Positions 1 to 8,376 of a DNA stretch of 45,787 nucleotides are shown piece by piece; the stretch's first letter is position 1; the number at the start of each line of letters is the position of its first letter. The notes below the pieces were generated by a model. The model was not told where the DNA came from. It saw only the letters and a list, made by a program, of their open reading frames with translations, and did no database searches. The stretch is from Silicimonas sp. (GTDB lineage: Bacteria; Pseudomonadota; Alphaproteobacteria; Rhodobacterales; Rhodobacteraceae), in contig JAJDUZ010000024.1 of the NCBI GenBank assembly GCA_022826385.1, positions 1 to 45,787 on the forward strand, given 5' to 3'. The position numbers were made by a program, and so were the translations under genes.

Positions 1-87
1 CCCCGCCTGAGTCGAAACGGCGGCTGGAAGCCTCCGCAATGCGCCAACGACAACCAGCCGGTGATGAAAATCGCGCTTGCGGCATGA
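1..87 (+). CDS. 3' end of an unidentified protein (partial)
   Basis: Frame 1 is open from the first base to a TGA at 85-87 and would encode the last 28 residues of a protein entering from the left, ending in NDNQPVMKIALAA. The codons look like those of neighbouring genes (mostly G/C in third position), and the AT-rich sequence that starts right after the stop looks intergenic. No domain can be recognised in so short a piece. It could be a chance open frame; I rate it slightly better than even because of the abrupt composition change at the stop. Confidence 0.35.
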   Translation, partial: PRLSRNGGWKPPQCANDNQPVMKIALAA

Positions 88-203
88 TTCGCGAAGAACA
101 TCAAAAATACAAAAAGTGAACCATACAAGAATCACGCCCCAAGCAACAGGGGCAATCGATCACAATTGTCTGTCGTCCAGATATGATTGCCGCCTCCGAA
201 AAC

Positions 204-235
204 TTGACTTTTTGAGAATAGTTCTCATTTATATT
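204..235 (+). promoter_or_regulatory. Candidate sit promoter with an embedded Fur/Mur-like palindrome
   Basis: TTGACT (204-209) resembles a -35 box and the TTTATATT stretch (228-235) can serve as -10 with an 18 to 20 bp spacer. Within the spacer lies the perfect inverted repeat TGAGAA-TAG-TTCTCA (213-227), a Fur-family-like dyad. An operator between -35 and -10 would block RNA polymerase when the metal-bound repressor is present. Promoter assignment is inference; the palindrome is seen directly. Confidence 0.55.
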
Positions 236-240
236 CTGAG

Positions 241-259
241 ATTGCGAATTAGTCGCAAT
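241..259 (+). promoter_or_regulatory. Candidate Mur/Fur-family operator (ATTGCGA-N5-TCGCAAT)
   Basis: ATTGCGAATTAGTCGCAAT is a perfect 7-bp inverted repeat around ATTAG, ending 15 bases before the sitA start at 275. From memory, the form TGC-rAATtAGTy-GCA resembles manganese-responsive Mur boxes described before sitA/mntH genes of alphaproteobacteria. Together with the dyad at 213-227 it makes a double operator. It also argues for the sitA start at 275 rather than the in-frame ATG at 260, which abuts this palindrome. Confidence 0.65.
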
Positions 260-274
260 ATGGAGTTCGGGGAT

Positions 275-1234
275 ATGACTTTCACAAGACGCACTGTTTT
301 GGCCGCAACGACAGCTCTTCTGCTTCCGTTTCAGGCGCTTGCAGATGTCGCGCCGCTGAAGATCGTCGCCACGACTGGCATGATTGCCGATACAGTTGAA
401 CGGATTGGTGGCGACGCTGTTGATGTGAGAGCATTGATGGGGCCGGGTGTGGACCCGCATGCCTACCGTCAGACTCGGACGGATATCGTCGCCATGGCTC
501 GGGCAGACCTGGTGCTGTGGAACGGTCTGTATCTCGAAGCTCAGATGGAAGACGTGCTTGCCGACATTTCGCGCCGGGTGCCGGTGGTTGCCGTCGCCGA
601 GGCGGTGCCGGAAGATCAGCGCATTGCGCACGACGACTATGCCGACCGGTTCGATCCACATGTCTGGATGGACCCCAGCCTTTGGCAAAGCGTTGCGCTC
701 AGCATTCGCGACGCTTTGGTCGACGTTGATCCGGACCGAAAGGACGTGTTCGTCGCCAATGCCGAAGCCTTCGTTGCGGAACTTGAAGCGCTTGAGAGCT
801 ATTCCGATCGCGTGCTTGGCAGCGTTCCCGATGCAGCACGTGTTCTGGTGACCGCCCATGATGCGTTCAACTATTTCGGTCGGGCGCACGGATTCGAGGT
901 GGTTGGCATTCAAGGCATCTCGACCGAGAGCGAGGCCGGCCTTAACCGAACCAGCGAACTTGTTGATATGCTGGTCGAACGCGGCGTCGCGTCGGTCTTT
1001 GTCGAAAGCTCGGTGTCGGATCGCTCTATTCGCGCCCTGATCGAAGGCGCTGCGGCGCGGGGGCACGAAGTGCGGATCGGCGGCGAGCTTTACTCCGACG
1101 CGATGGGCGCACCGGGAACGTATGAAGGCACGTACGTTGGGATGATCGACCATAACGTTTCGGTCATCTCGGGTGGCCTTGGCGGTGTTGTGCCCGAACG
1201 CGGCATGAATGGCCGCCTGAAAGCGGGGAGCTAA
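275..1234 (+). CDS. sitA: SitA/TroA-like metal ABC transporter substrate-binding protein
   Basis: Periplasmic solute-binding protein (319 aa) that would capture Mn2+, Fe2+ or Zn2+ and deliver it to the SitB-SitC-SitD importer. The N-terminus has an RR pair and hydrophobic core ending in ALA, a Sec or Tat-like signal peptide cleaved near residue 23. Likely cluster A-I metal ligands are His62 (DPHAY), His129 (DPHVW), His195 (HDAFNYF) and Asp275 (LYSDAMG). The third ligand being His rather than Glu is TroA-like, so manganese preference is not settled by sequence. Start 275 follows a GGAG at 262-265; longer in-frame starts run through the operators. First gene of a four-gene operon, three bases before sitB, under two palindromic operators. 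Confidence 0.93.
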   Translation: MTFTRRTVLAATTALLLPFQALADVAPLKIVATTGMIADTVERIGGDAVDVRALMGPGVDPHAYRQTRTDIVAMARADLVLWNGLYLEAQMEDVLADISRRVPVVAVAEAVPEDQRIAHDDYADRFDPHVWMDPSLWQSVALSIRDALVDVDPDRKDVFVANAEAFVAELEALESYSDRVLGSVPDAARVLVTAHDAFNYFGRAHGFEVVGIQGISTESEAGLNRTSELVDMLVERGVASVFVESSVSDRSIRALIEGAAARGHEVRIGGELYSDAMGAPGTYEGTYVGMIDHNVSVISGGLGGVVPERGMNGRLKAGS

Positions 1235-1237
1235 GCC

Positions 1238-2032
1238 ATGTCCGTCCTGCAAGCCGCGAACATGGTGAGGGCAGAGCACGATGCGGCCAGCCCGTTGGCC
1301 ATTCGCGGCATGACTGTTTTTTATGACCAGAAGCCTGCGATCTTCTCGGTTGATGCGACGTTCCGCAAAGGTGCCATGTCGGCGATTATCGGACCGAACG
1401 GGGCCGGCAAGTCGACGCTGCTGAAAGCCGCGCTTGGCCTTGTCACGCCGTTGTCCGGGACAGCGACTGTGTTTGGCCAGCCTTTGGAGCAGATGCGCCG
1501 CCGCGTCGCCTATGTGCCGCAGCGCGCAAGCGTCGATTGGGATTTTCCGGCACGCGTTTCCGACGTTGTTGCCATGGGCCTTTACGCAGACCTTGGGCTG
1601 TTGGGCCGGTTCACGGGAGCACATCGCCGCCGGGTGATGTCCTGCTTGTCGCGGGTCGGCATGGAGGACTTTGCCGACCGTCAGATCGGCCAACTCTCTG
1701 GCGGCCAGCAACAACGTGTGTTCCTTGCGCGGGCGCTCGCGCAGGACGCGGATCTCTACCTGCTGGACGAACCATTTGCGGGTGTCGATGCGGCGACCGA
1801 GAAAGCCATCATCGGCGTCCTGCAAACGCTGCGCGACGAAGGCAAGACCGTCGTTGCGGTCCATCACGACCTGACAACCGTTCCGGAGTATTTCGACGAG
1901 GTGCTGATCCTGAACGTCCGCAAGGTCAGTGCAGGGCCGGTGGCTGAAGCCTTTACCGAAGACGCCCTCGATCAGGCCTATGGGGGGCGGTTGGCGATGG
2001 CCGAGATCGACCCGGTGTCTGTCACCGCCTGA
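1238..2032 (+). CDS. sitB: SitB metal ABC transporter ATPase
   Basis: Cytoplasmic ATP-binding subunit (264 aa) powering the metal importer. Visible motifs: Walker [10 protein letters not shown] at about 52-60, signature LSGGQQQRV from residue 153, Walker B LYLLDEP with catalytic Glu178, and the H-loop His at about 209. Length and order match the ZnuC/MntB/SitB family. GGGGAG upstream of the ATG overlaps the end of sitA, and the next gene starts two bases after the stop, so translation is probably coupled through the operon. Nothing is missing or odd. Confidence 0.95.
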   Translation: MSVLQAANMVRAEHDAASPLAIRGMTVFYDQKPAIFSVDATFRKGAMSAIIGPNGAGKSTLLKAALGLVTPLSGTATVFGQPLEQMRRRVAYVPQRASVDWDFPARVSDVVAMGLYADLGLLGRFTGAHRRRVMSCLSRVGMEDFADRQIGQLSGGQQQRVFLARALAQDADLYLLDEPFAGVDAATEKAIIGVLQTLRDEGKTVVAVHHDLTTVPEYFDEVLILNVRKVSAGPVAEAFTEDALDQAYGGRLAMAEIDPVSVTA

Positions 2033-2033
2033 C

Positions 2034-3236
2034 ATGTTGTTCGACGCGCTTACCTTCCAGCTTGGCTACAACGCCACGCTGGTCACGATTGGCGCGATCC
2101 TTCTGGGATTTGCGGCCGGTGTGACCGGAACCTTCCTGTTTCTCAGAAAGCGGGCCTTGGTCAGCGATGCCATTGCCCACGCAACCTTGCCGGGCGTCGG
2201 GCTTGCGTTCATTGCCATGACTGCCTTGGGGCTCGACGGGCGCTGGTTGCCGGGGCTGCTGGTGGGCTCTGCCATCTCGGCCTTCCTCGGGCTTTTGACC
2301 GTTCAGTGGCTTGTGTCGCGCACACGGCTGTCAGAAGACGCGGCGATCGGCGCGGTTCTGTCCGTATTCTTCGCATTCGGTATTGTTCTTCTGACGGTTA
2401 TTCAGACACTACCCAGCGGTGGACAGGCAGGGCTTGAGGGCTTCCTGCTTGGCTCAACCGCCGGGATGATCTTTGCCGATGCGGCGTTGATCGCCATCGG
2501 TGGGGCCGTGGTCGTCGCGATGGTGTTTCTCTTTCGGCGGCCGATGACTCTTCTGTCCTTCGATCCCGAGTTCGCAGCGGCGCGTGGCATGGGGCGTGGT
2601 CGGATTGACCTGATCATGATGAGCCTTGTGCTTGGCGTCACGGTGGTCGGGCTCAAGGTCGTGGGGCTGATCATGATCGTGGCCCTTTTGATCATTCCGG
2701 CAGTGACGGCCCGCCTTTGGTCCGATCGGGCAGACCACGTCGTTTTGATCGCCGGAGTTTTGGGTGCGGCAGCGGCATGGATCGGAGCAGCCTTGTCGGC
2801 CACAGCGCCCAACCTGCCCACCGGTCCATTGATTGTCCTGACGGCATTTGCACTCTTCGTTGGTTCGATGTTGTTTGCTCCGGCGCGCGGCTTGCTGTCG
2901 ACTTATCTGCGCCACCGTACGTTCCAACGGGGGGTTCATATTCGGCAAGGGCTGCTGTCGCTGGCGCAGGGTCATCCGATTTATGAGCCTTTGACCTTGC
3001 GCCTTTTGAAGGCAGAAGGTCTCGCGCGCCCGGACGGCGTGCCGACCGACGCCGGGAAGGCGCGGGCCGCGCGAGCCCAGTGGGACGAGAAGCGCTGGGA
3101 GATCGCGCGGGGGATGCCGGAATTCGAATTGGCGGCTGCCCGCTATGACGGCCTGACCCGTCTGGAGGAGGTCCTGACGCCCGACCAGATCGTCGAGATC
3201 GACGCACGGATTGCGCCACCCGAGGCGATCACATGA
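2034..3236 (+). CDS. sitC: SitC metal ABC permease with C-terminal DtxR-like extension
   Basis: ABC-3 family inner-membrane permease (400 aa). Residues 1-285 hold about eight hydrophobic segments and the usual family core. The family is normally about 280-300 aa; here roughly 110 soluble residues follow. Residues 300-360 (RQGLLSLAQG, LRLLKAEGLARPDG, PTDAGKARAARAQWDEKRWE) read like a shortened DtxR/MntR winged helix: recognition helix, wing, then the T-x-x-G-x-x-A...R-W-E helix. A permease-repressor fusion of this kind is known as YtgCR in Chlamydia. DNA binding here is inference. Start 2034 lies one base after the sitB stop; it overlaps sitD by four bases. Confidence 0.9.
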   Translation: MLFDALTFQLGYNATLVTIGAILLGFAAGVTGTFLFLRKRALVSDAIAHATLPGVGLAFIAMTALGLDGRWLPGLLVGSAISAFLGLLTVQWLVSRTRLSEDAAIGAVLSVFFAFGIVLLTVIQTLPSGGQAGLEGFLLGSTAGMIFADAALIAIGGAVVVAMVFLFRRPMTLLSFDPEFAAARGMGRGRIDLIMMSLVLGVTVVGLKVVGLIMIVALLIIPAVTARLWSDRADHVVLIAGVLGAAAAWIGAALSATAPNLPTGPLIVLTAFALFVGSMLFAPARGLLSTYLRHRTFQRGVHIRQGLLSLAQGHPIYEPLTLRLLKAEGLARPDGVPTDAGKARAARAQWDEKRWEIARGMPEFELAAARYDGLTRLEEVLTPDQIVEIDARIAPPEAIT

Positions 3237-4138
3237 GCGGCGCCGAGTTCGTTCCGTTTTCGCTGGTGCCGATGCTGATCGGCGTGCTTGCCGCTGTGGC
3301 CTGTGCCTTGCCGGGCAACTTCCTTGTCCTTCGGCGGCAGGCGCTGATCGGCGATGCCATCAGCCATGTGGTATTGCCGGGCATCGTCGTGGCGTTCCTT
3401 GTGACCGGAACCGTCGCGGCGTGGCCGATGCTGATCGGCTCGGCCGTTGCCGCCTTGATTGCGGTTGCCATGATCGAGGGGATCAGCCGGTTTGCCCGGG
3501 TTGAACCGGGCGCCGCGATGGGGGTGACGTTCACGGCGATGTTCGCAGGCGGTGTGTTGCTGCTGGAGCAGAGTGACACATCCGGTGTGCATCTGGATGT
3601 CGAGCATGCGCTGTTCGGCAATCTCGAAAGCCTGATCTGGCTGGACGCGTCGGGATGGGGGTCGCTGATCGATCCTGCCGCGCTGGCGGGCCTTCCGGGC
3701 GAGTTCTGGCGCATTGCGCTGGTTGCACTGGCGATGTGCGTCTTGCTGATCCTGTTCTGGCGGCCGCTTGCTTTGTCGACATTTGACGAAGGGTTCGCGG
3801 GAACCGTGGGCTTGCCCGTGCGCGCCATCGGTTTGGGTCTGGTGATTGCAGCCGCCATCGCTGCCGTCGCTGCGTTCGACGCCGTTGGTTCGATTATCGT
3901 GATTGCGATGTTCCTTTGCCCACCAGCCGCTGCACGGTTGATGACAAACCGGCTGAGCGTGCAGGTGCTCTGGTCAGTCGCATTCGCCATTGCCTCGGCG
4001 GTGATCGGGTTCATCCTGGCGGGGTATGGCCCGCTTTGGTTCGGGTTTCAGAACGCGGTCAGTGCGGCCGGCATGATCGGGACAGTGTCCGGTCTGATCC
4101 TTGCCCTTGCGGCGCTGTTCGGGCCCGCGCGCCGTTAG
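3233..4138 (+). CDS. sitD: SitD metal ABC transporter permease
   Basis: Second ABC-3 family permease (301 aa), almost wholly hydrophobic with eight or nine membrane segments. It should pair with SitC to form the transmembrane channel. Two different permeases distinguish Sit/Mnt/Tro systems from the single-permease ZnuABC zinc importer, which is why the locus is called sit. It has the standard length, without the soluble tail of SitC. Its ATG overlaps the sitC stop (ATGA). It is the last gene of the operon and is followed by two hairpins. Confidence 0.93.
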   Translation: MSGAEFVPFSLVPMLIGVLAAVACALPGNFLVLRRQALIGDAISHVVLPGIVVAFLVTGTVAAWPMLIGSAVAALIAVAMIEGISRFARVEPGAAMGVTFTAMFAGGVLLLEQSDTSGVHLDVEHALFGNLESLIWLDASGWGSLIDPAALAGLPGEFWRIALVALAMCVLLILFWRPLALSTFDEGFAGTVGLPVRAIGLGLVIAAAIAAVAAFDAVGSIIVIAMFLCPPAAARLMTNRLSVQVLWSVAFAIASAVIGFILAGYGPLWFGFQNAVSAAGMIGTVSGLILALAALFGPARR

Positions 4139-4197
4139 GGGGCTCTGCCCCCCGTCACCTTCGGTGACGTCCCCCGGGATATTTGCGAACAGGCGAA
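4139..4197. repeat. Dispersed palindromic element, copy A
   Basis: Directly after the sitD stop come two hairpins, GGGGGC-TCT-GCCCCC and GTCACC-TTC-GGTGAC, then CCCCCGGGATATTTGCGAAC and AGGCGAA (core 4171-4197). The same core with a hairpin region recurs at 20245 and 37840. It sits between the convergent 3' ends of sitD and the AsnC-type gene and probably ends transcription from one or both. Confidence 0.7.
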
Positions 4198-4222
4198 GGG
4201 CAATTTGAGTCAAACTGTCTGC

Positions 4223-4684
4223 TCAGACCGGCAGGGGGGCGTCCGCCTTGAGTTGGTGCATGACGATCTGGCTTTGCACGCGGGCCACCGCCGGATTGGG
4301 CAAGAGCTGTTCGTGGATCAACCGGTTTAGGGCGGCAAGGTCTTCGCAATAGACGCGCAGCAAATAGTCAGCCTCTCCGGTCAGGGTCCAGACACTGACC
4401 ACCTGCCGGTTGGTTTCGAGGATACGGGTAAATGTCGCCACCTTATCCGGTGCATGTGTGGCCATCTGCACCGAGACGAACGCCTGAACCGCAAGGCCAA
4501 GCCGACCGGCATCAAGGCGGGCGCGGTAGCTTTCGATGAAGCCTTCGGCCTCGAGCCTCTGCCGTCTGCGACCAACTTGGCTGGCCGAGAGGTTGAGGCG
4601 CTCGCCCAGTTTTTCCGAGGTCATTTGTGCGTCGCGCTGGAGCGCGGTCAGAAGCGCGATATCTGTGGGGTCGAGTGAAGTCAT
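4223..4684 (-). CDS. Lrp/AsnC family transcriptional regulator
   Basis: 153-aa regulator. The N-terminal helix-turn-helix (LTALQRDAQMTSEKLGERLNL and ASQVGRRRQRLEAEG, about residues 10-50) is followed by an AsnC/Lrp ligand-binding ab-barrel (about 65-150) containing the family pattern ...VSVWTLTGEADYLLRVYCEDL.... It is divergently transcribed from hpd, with 128 bp between the starts. By analogy to divergent Lrp-type regulators of amino-acid catabolism, it probably senses an aromatic amino acid or intermediate and controls hpd. The effector is inference. Confidence 0.88.
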   Translation of the reverse strand: MTSLDPTDIALLTALQRDAQMTSEKLGERLNLSASQVGRRRQRLEAEGFIESYRARLDAGRLGLAVQAFVSVQMATHAPDKVATFTRILETNRQVVSVWTLTGEADYLLRVYCEDLAALNRLIHEQLLPNPAVARVQSQIVMHQLKADAPLPV

Positions 4685-4754
4685 GCGTGTTTCTAGCGAG
4701 TATCCCGCCTAATTCGCAAGTTTCGCGTATTTTTCTGGATCAACTGTATGTCTT

Positions 4755-4769
4755 TGCGCAATTGTTGCA
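4755..4769. promoter_or_regulatory. Candidate AsnC-type operator between regulator and hpd
   Basis: TGCGCAATTGTTGCA is an AT-centred imperfect dyad (TGC-N9-GCA) about 45 bases upstream of the hpd start and inside the divergent promoter region. Size and symmetry suit an Lrp/AsnC dimer site, but no consensus for this particular regulator is known to me. Confidence 0.3.
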
Positions 4770-4812
4770 CCCGCTTTTCGCTAAACTCTGATCGTCAGAA
4801 TAGGAGATCGCT

Positions 4813-5916
4813 ATGGGCCCGTTCCCGCATGATGCCCCGAAAGCCGTCATCTCGCCCGAAAACCCTGCCGGGACCGACGGGTTCGAGTTTGTTGAATTTG
4901 CGCATCCCGACCCGCAGGTTCTGCGCGATCTCTTCGCGAAAATGGGGTACCAGCACACGGCAACCCACCGGACCAAGGCCATCGAGCTTTGGCAGCAAGG
5001 GGACATCACCTATGTCATCAATGCCGAGCGGGTTGGTCATGCGGCCGATTTCATCGAGGCGCATGGTCCCTGTGCGCCCTCCATGGGCTGGCGTGTGGTC
5101 GATGCGGCACATGCGCTGAAACACGCGGTTTCTCGCGGGGCCGAGGAATACACTGGTTCGGGCAAGATGATGGATGTGCCTGCGATCAAGGGGATCGGGG
5201 GCAGCCTGATCTATTTCATCGATCAGTATTATGAGACGTCGCCTTACAACGCGGAGTTTGATTGGGTCGCCGACGCGCATCCCGAAGGGGTCGGGTTCCA
5301 CTATCTCGATCACCTGACGCATAACGTGTTCAAGGGGAACATGGACACGTGGTTCCGCTTCTATGGCGACCTCTTCAATTTCAAGGAAATCCGGTTCTTC
5401 GACATCGAGGGCAAGTATACCGGGCTGCTGAGCCGGGCTTTGACGTCACCCTGTGGCCGGATCCGCATTCCGATTAACGAGGACCGCGGAGAGACTGGCC
5501 AGATCGTGAATTACCTCAAGAAATACAATGGCGAAGGCATCCAGCACATCGCTGTTGGTGCCCGCGACATCTATGCGGCGACCGATGCAATCGCCGAAAA
5601 TGGCATCAAGTTCATGCCCGGCCCGCCGTCAACATATTACGATCTGTCGTATGACCGGGTTCAGGGGCACGACGAGCCCATCGGCCGGATGCAGCAGCAC
5701 GGCATCCTTATCGACGGCGAAGGTGTCGTTGACGGGGGCGAGACCAAGATCCTGCTTCAGATCTTCTCGAAGACCGTAATCGGTCCGATCTTCTTCGAGT
5801 TCATTCAGCGCAAGGGCGATGACGGGTTTGGAGAAGGCAACTTCAAAGCTTTGTTCGAGTCGATCGAGGCCGAGGAGATTGCCAATGGGGACTACGGCAC
5901 AGTGGCCGCCGAATAG
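4813..5916 (+). CDS. hpd: 4-hydroxyphenylpyruvate dioxygenase
   Basis: Non-haem iron dioxygenase (367 aa) converting 4-hydroxyphenylpyruvate to homogentisate in tyrosine and phenylalanine breakdown. It has two vicinal-oxygen-chelate halves. The expected 2-His-1-Glu iron ligands are visible as His167 (LDHLTHNV), His245 (GIQHIAV) and Glu329 (FFEFIQRKG); the C-terminal EGNFKALFESIE helix that gates the active site is also present. An AGGAG sits 7 bases before the ATG. The divergent AsnC-type gene probably regulates it. Other homogentisate-pathway genes (hmgA, fahA) are not in this window. Confidence 0.96.
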   Translation: MGPFPHDAPKAVISPENPAGTDGFEFVEFAHPDPQVLRDLFAKMGYQHTATHRTKAIELWQQGDITYVINAERVGHAADFIEAHGPCAPSMGWRVVDAAHALKHAVSRGAEEYTGSGKMMDVPAIKGIGGSLIYFIDQYYETSPYNAEFDWVADAHPEGVGFHYLDHLTHNVFKGNMDTWFRFYGDLFNFKEIRFFDIEGKYTGLLSRALTSPCGRIRIPINEDRGETGQIVNYLKKYNGEGIQHIAVGARDIYAATDAIAENGIKFMPGPPSTYYDLSYDRVQGHDEPIGRMQQHGILIDGEGVVDGGETKILLQIFSKTVIGPIFFEFIQRKGDDGFGEGNFKALFESIEAEEIANGDYGTVAAE

Positions 5917-5919
5917 GCC

Positions 5920-8262
5920 TCAGCCCTGCGGAACAGCCAGCGACAGTGTGCGATTGCCCTTGCGATAATAGAGCTCGCTGTCGGTGATCTGGGCGACGGT
6001 GCCGCCGTCGACCCGGTCCCCAACCTTCACTTTGACATAGCGACCAGATGACAGGCGCAGCAAAGCGCGGCGATCGGATGGTGCGCCGTAAACGCCGACA
6101 AGGTTGATCCGGTTCAGCCGAATGGCATCCTCGATCGTGGCGCGTCGGGCCACGGACGCCGTTGTCGGAATGGCAAGCGCGCGTGGGCGGACGGCGCGGT
6201 TTTGCGGTTCGGTGTCTTCCTCCAGCGCCGCTTCGATGGCGCCAGAGGTGTCAGGTGTGCGGATGGCGGCAGATGCCGTCACGCGCGCGGCCTCTGCCTG
6301 AACCCGCGCCGCAGTCACAAGGGCTTCCATGTTGTCCGGACGGTTGCGCGGGGCCGAGGCGTTGGCCACGGCCAATTCGCTGGCCTCGGCAGTTGCTTCG
6401 GCCAGGGCTTGGGCCGACGCCGGTCTGGGTGGCGGGCGCAGCAATTCCAATTCTGCGCGTGTACGGCCCCCGTTTTCGCGACGCTCCAGCGTTTCCGTGA
6501 AACCGCTGGGGCGCGCGCCCGGACGCGTATCCGGCAACGCGCGGGCGAAGTCAGTCGGGATCAAGCCACCCGGCCCGACCAGTGCGTCGGCCAGGGCCTG
6601 TTCAACGGCAGTGGCCACGGGGTTTGTGGCCAGCTCTGGTGTCGATTGCGGTTCGGGGGTGACTTCGGTTTCGGCCTCAAACGCAGCTGTCTCGACCTCA
6701 CCTTCACCCGTGTCTGCTTCCGCGGACGGGGTTTCCGGTGCGGGGCTCAGATCCGCTGTCTCGGGGATCACGCCCTGCGTATCTGTCGTCACATCGGACG
6801 GTTCCGCCTCTAGCTCGGGCGTTGGTTGCAGCGAGGCATAGGTCGGCAGCGGGCCTGGCAGACCTGGGACACTGCCTTGTGACAAGCCGCGGATGTCCGG
6901 CAAGGCGATTGCGTCGGACGCCGGTTTCGGAATTTCGAAGGCCGAGGTGTAAATCGTGTCGGTGGTTTCGTCGATATCCGGGTCCGGCCCAAGGAACGGA
7001 GGGGCAATCTGAATGGTTGCCGTCATCTTCGGCAGTTGCAGTTCGGGCGTTGTCCTGTCGACATTCGGCACCAGACCTTGTGTCGGCGTGGCAAGTGCCG
7101 CCAACGCCGGGCGTGTGACATCGGCCCCGGTCGGAAGGCTTGCGAGGCGAGGGTCCTCATCGGCAAGCGGGGCCGCCGGAAGTGCGGACAAAACGCCCTC
7201 GATTGCGGCCGCTTCAGTTCCCAAGAGGGTGGCGAAGGTGATTTCAGGCTCTTCCGGTTCGGCAGGGGCGATCGGACCTGGGTCTTCTGCCACGTCGCTG
7301 GAAAGGGCGCCGGTGTCGACGGGCGCTTCCACCGTGGTGCTTTGGCCCGGACGCATCGGCAGATAGTTCCAGACCATGACCGCGATGCCGATGGTCAGCA
7401 GAAAGGCAACCGCCATGACCGCCAGCGTGCTGATCGGCGCGCCTTTCTTGCGCAGTCGCACCGATCCGCCCGGAGGCGTGAGGCTGGCAGCATGCCCCGA
7501 AACCGAGGCGGCGGCGATATCAGTCCGCACCCGCGGGGGCGCATTCGGGGCGGCGATCGGAATGCCGGGGTCAAGCGGAACCTGTGGCGCTTTGACCTGA
7601 ACCACCGGAGTTGTGTCCGCCACCTCGACGACAGGGCGGCTGGGCTCGCGTTTGGAAACTTCTGCTTCAGTGGGCGTCGGTGTGAAGCGCGCTTTGGCCG
7701 TTGCGGCCACGGACGCCGCTGCGACGTCACCCGGAGGCCGCGACGGGACCCGCGCGGTCGCAAAGGGAACGGCCGGTTCCAGGGTCAGCGGTTTCGCTTT
7801 CAGCTTGGGGCCGTCAAAATTCGGGAGCCGGGGGTAATCATCGCCGCTGAAAAGCGTCGAATACCCGGCGATGCCAAGCCCCCGCACTTCCGCAAATGCT
7901 GCAGCTTCGTCCAGCGTATCTCGTGCAATCGCCGCCACCCGCACAAGGTCGTCGCCGCCAACATCCCAATCGAACGACAGTTCGTCGAGGCCGTAAGGGG
8001 TGCGCCCTTCCATGGCCCGCTCGATCTGCGTTCTGGTGTCGGCGCTCGCGTCAAGCTCGACCTGCGTATAAAGGATCTGGTCGCGCGGCAGGAACAGCAT
8101 AACGGTTCCGCCCGGCCCGACTGGTTCGATCAGCCGTTCCAGACGCTCTTCGATATCGGGGCTGTCGATTGGCTCAACGGCGTCCTCAACCCAATTGTCA
8201 CCGTCCCGGCGCATCAGCCGGACGGCGCTCATATCAAGGTCGAGGCCCCATCGCGTATCCAT
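5920..8262 (-). CDS. GspL/PilM-like and GspC/PilP-like hybrid membrane protein
   Basis: 780-aa protein of unknown function. Residues 1-150 resemble the cytoplasmic actin-like part of GspL/PilM (YGLDELSFDWD, VRVAAIARDTLDEAAAFAE). One transmembrane helix lies at about 278-302, then a long Pro/Ala/Glu-rich low-complexity stretch fills about 310-700. The last 60 residues (LVGVYGAPSDRRALLRL, GRYVKVKVGDRVDGGTVAQI) look like the homology region of GspC/PilP inner-membrane proteins, which contacts an outer-membrane secretin. One chain would thus span cytoplasm, membrane and periplasm. No type II secretion or pilus genes adjoin it. Stop lies three bases from the convergent hpd stop. Confidence 0.8.
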   Translation of the reverse strand: MDTRWGLDLDMSAVRLMRRDGDNWVEDAVEPIDSPDIEERLERLIEPVGPGGTVMLFLPRDQILYTQVELDASADTRTQIERAMEGRTPYGLDELSFDWDVGGDDLVRVAAIARDTLDEAAAFAEVRGLGIAGYSTLFSGDDYPRLPNFDGPKLKAKPLTLEPAVPFATARVPSRPPGDVAAASVAATAKARFTPTPTEAEVSKREPSRPVVEVADTTPVVQVKAPQVPLDPGIPIAAPNAPPRVRTDIAAASVSGHAASLTPPGGSVRLRKKGAPISTLAVMAVAFLLTIGIAVMVWNYLPMRPGQSTTVEAPVDTGALSSDVAEDPGPIAPAEPEEPEITFATLLGTEAAAIEGVLSALPAAPLADEDPRLASLPTGADVTRPALAALATPTQGLVPNVDRTTPELQLPKMTATIQIAPPFLGPDPDIDETTDTIYTSAFEIPKPASDAIALPDIRGLSQGSVPGLPGPLPTYASLQPTPELEAEPSDVTTDTQGVIPETADLSPAPETPSAEADTGEGEVETAAFEAETEVTPEPQSTPELATNPVATAVEQALADALVGPGGLIPTDFARALPDTRPGARPSGFTETLERRENGGRTRAELELLRPPPRPASAQALAEATAEASELAVANASAPRNRPDNMEALVTAARVQAEAARVTASAAIRTPDTSGAIEAALEEDTEPQNRAVRPRALAIPTTASVARRATIEDAIRLNRINLVGVYGAPSDRRALLRLSSGRYVKVKVGDRVDGGTVAQITDSELYYRKGNRTLSLAVPQG

Positions 8263-8376
8263 GCAGGTTCAATATCATGGCGAGAATCAGCCGTCACGGG
8301 GAAGCCGTCAGATAATTGCAGCCAAATTGGATAAATCGGGTAAGGTGTTGGGAAATAGATGAAAAGGATAGCCTTG

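Noticed and set aside
136..153. GCCCC-N8-GGGGC hairpin as a terminator of the upstream partial gene
   Set aside because: Only five base pairs with an eight-base loop and no T-run.
101..2035. Long minus-strand open frame (644 codons) opposite sitA and sitB
   Set aside because: It is a shadow of strong, motif-rich genes on the plus strand, crosses the promoter and has no recognisable domain; such antisense frames are common in GC-rich DNA.
7036..8334. Plus-strand 432-codon frame opposite the GspL-like gene
   Set aside because: Composition is Arg/His-rich without domains, as expected from antisense to a Pro/Ala/Glu-rich protein.
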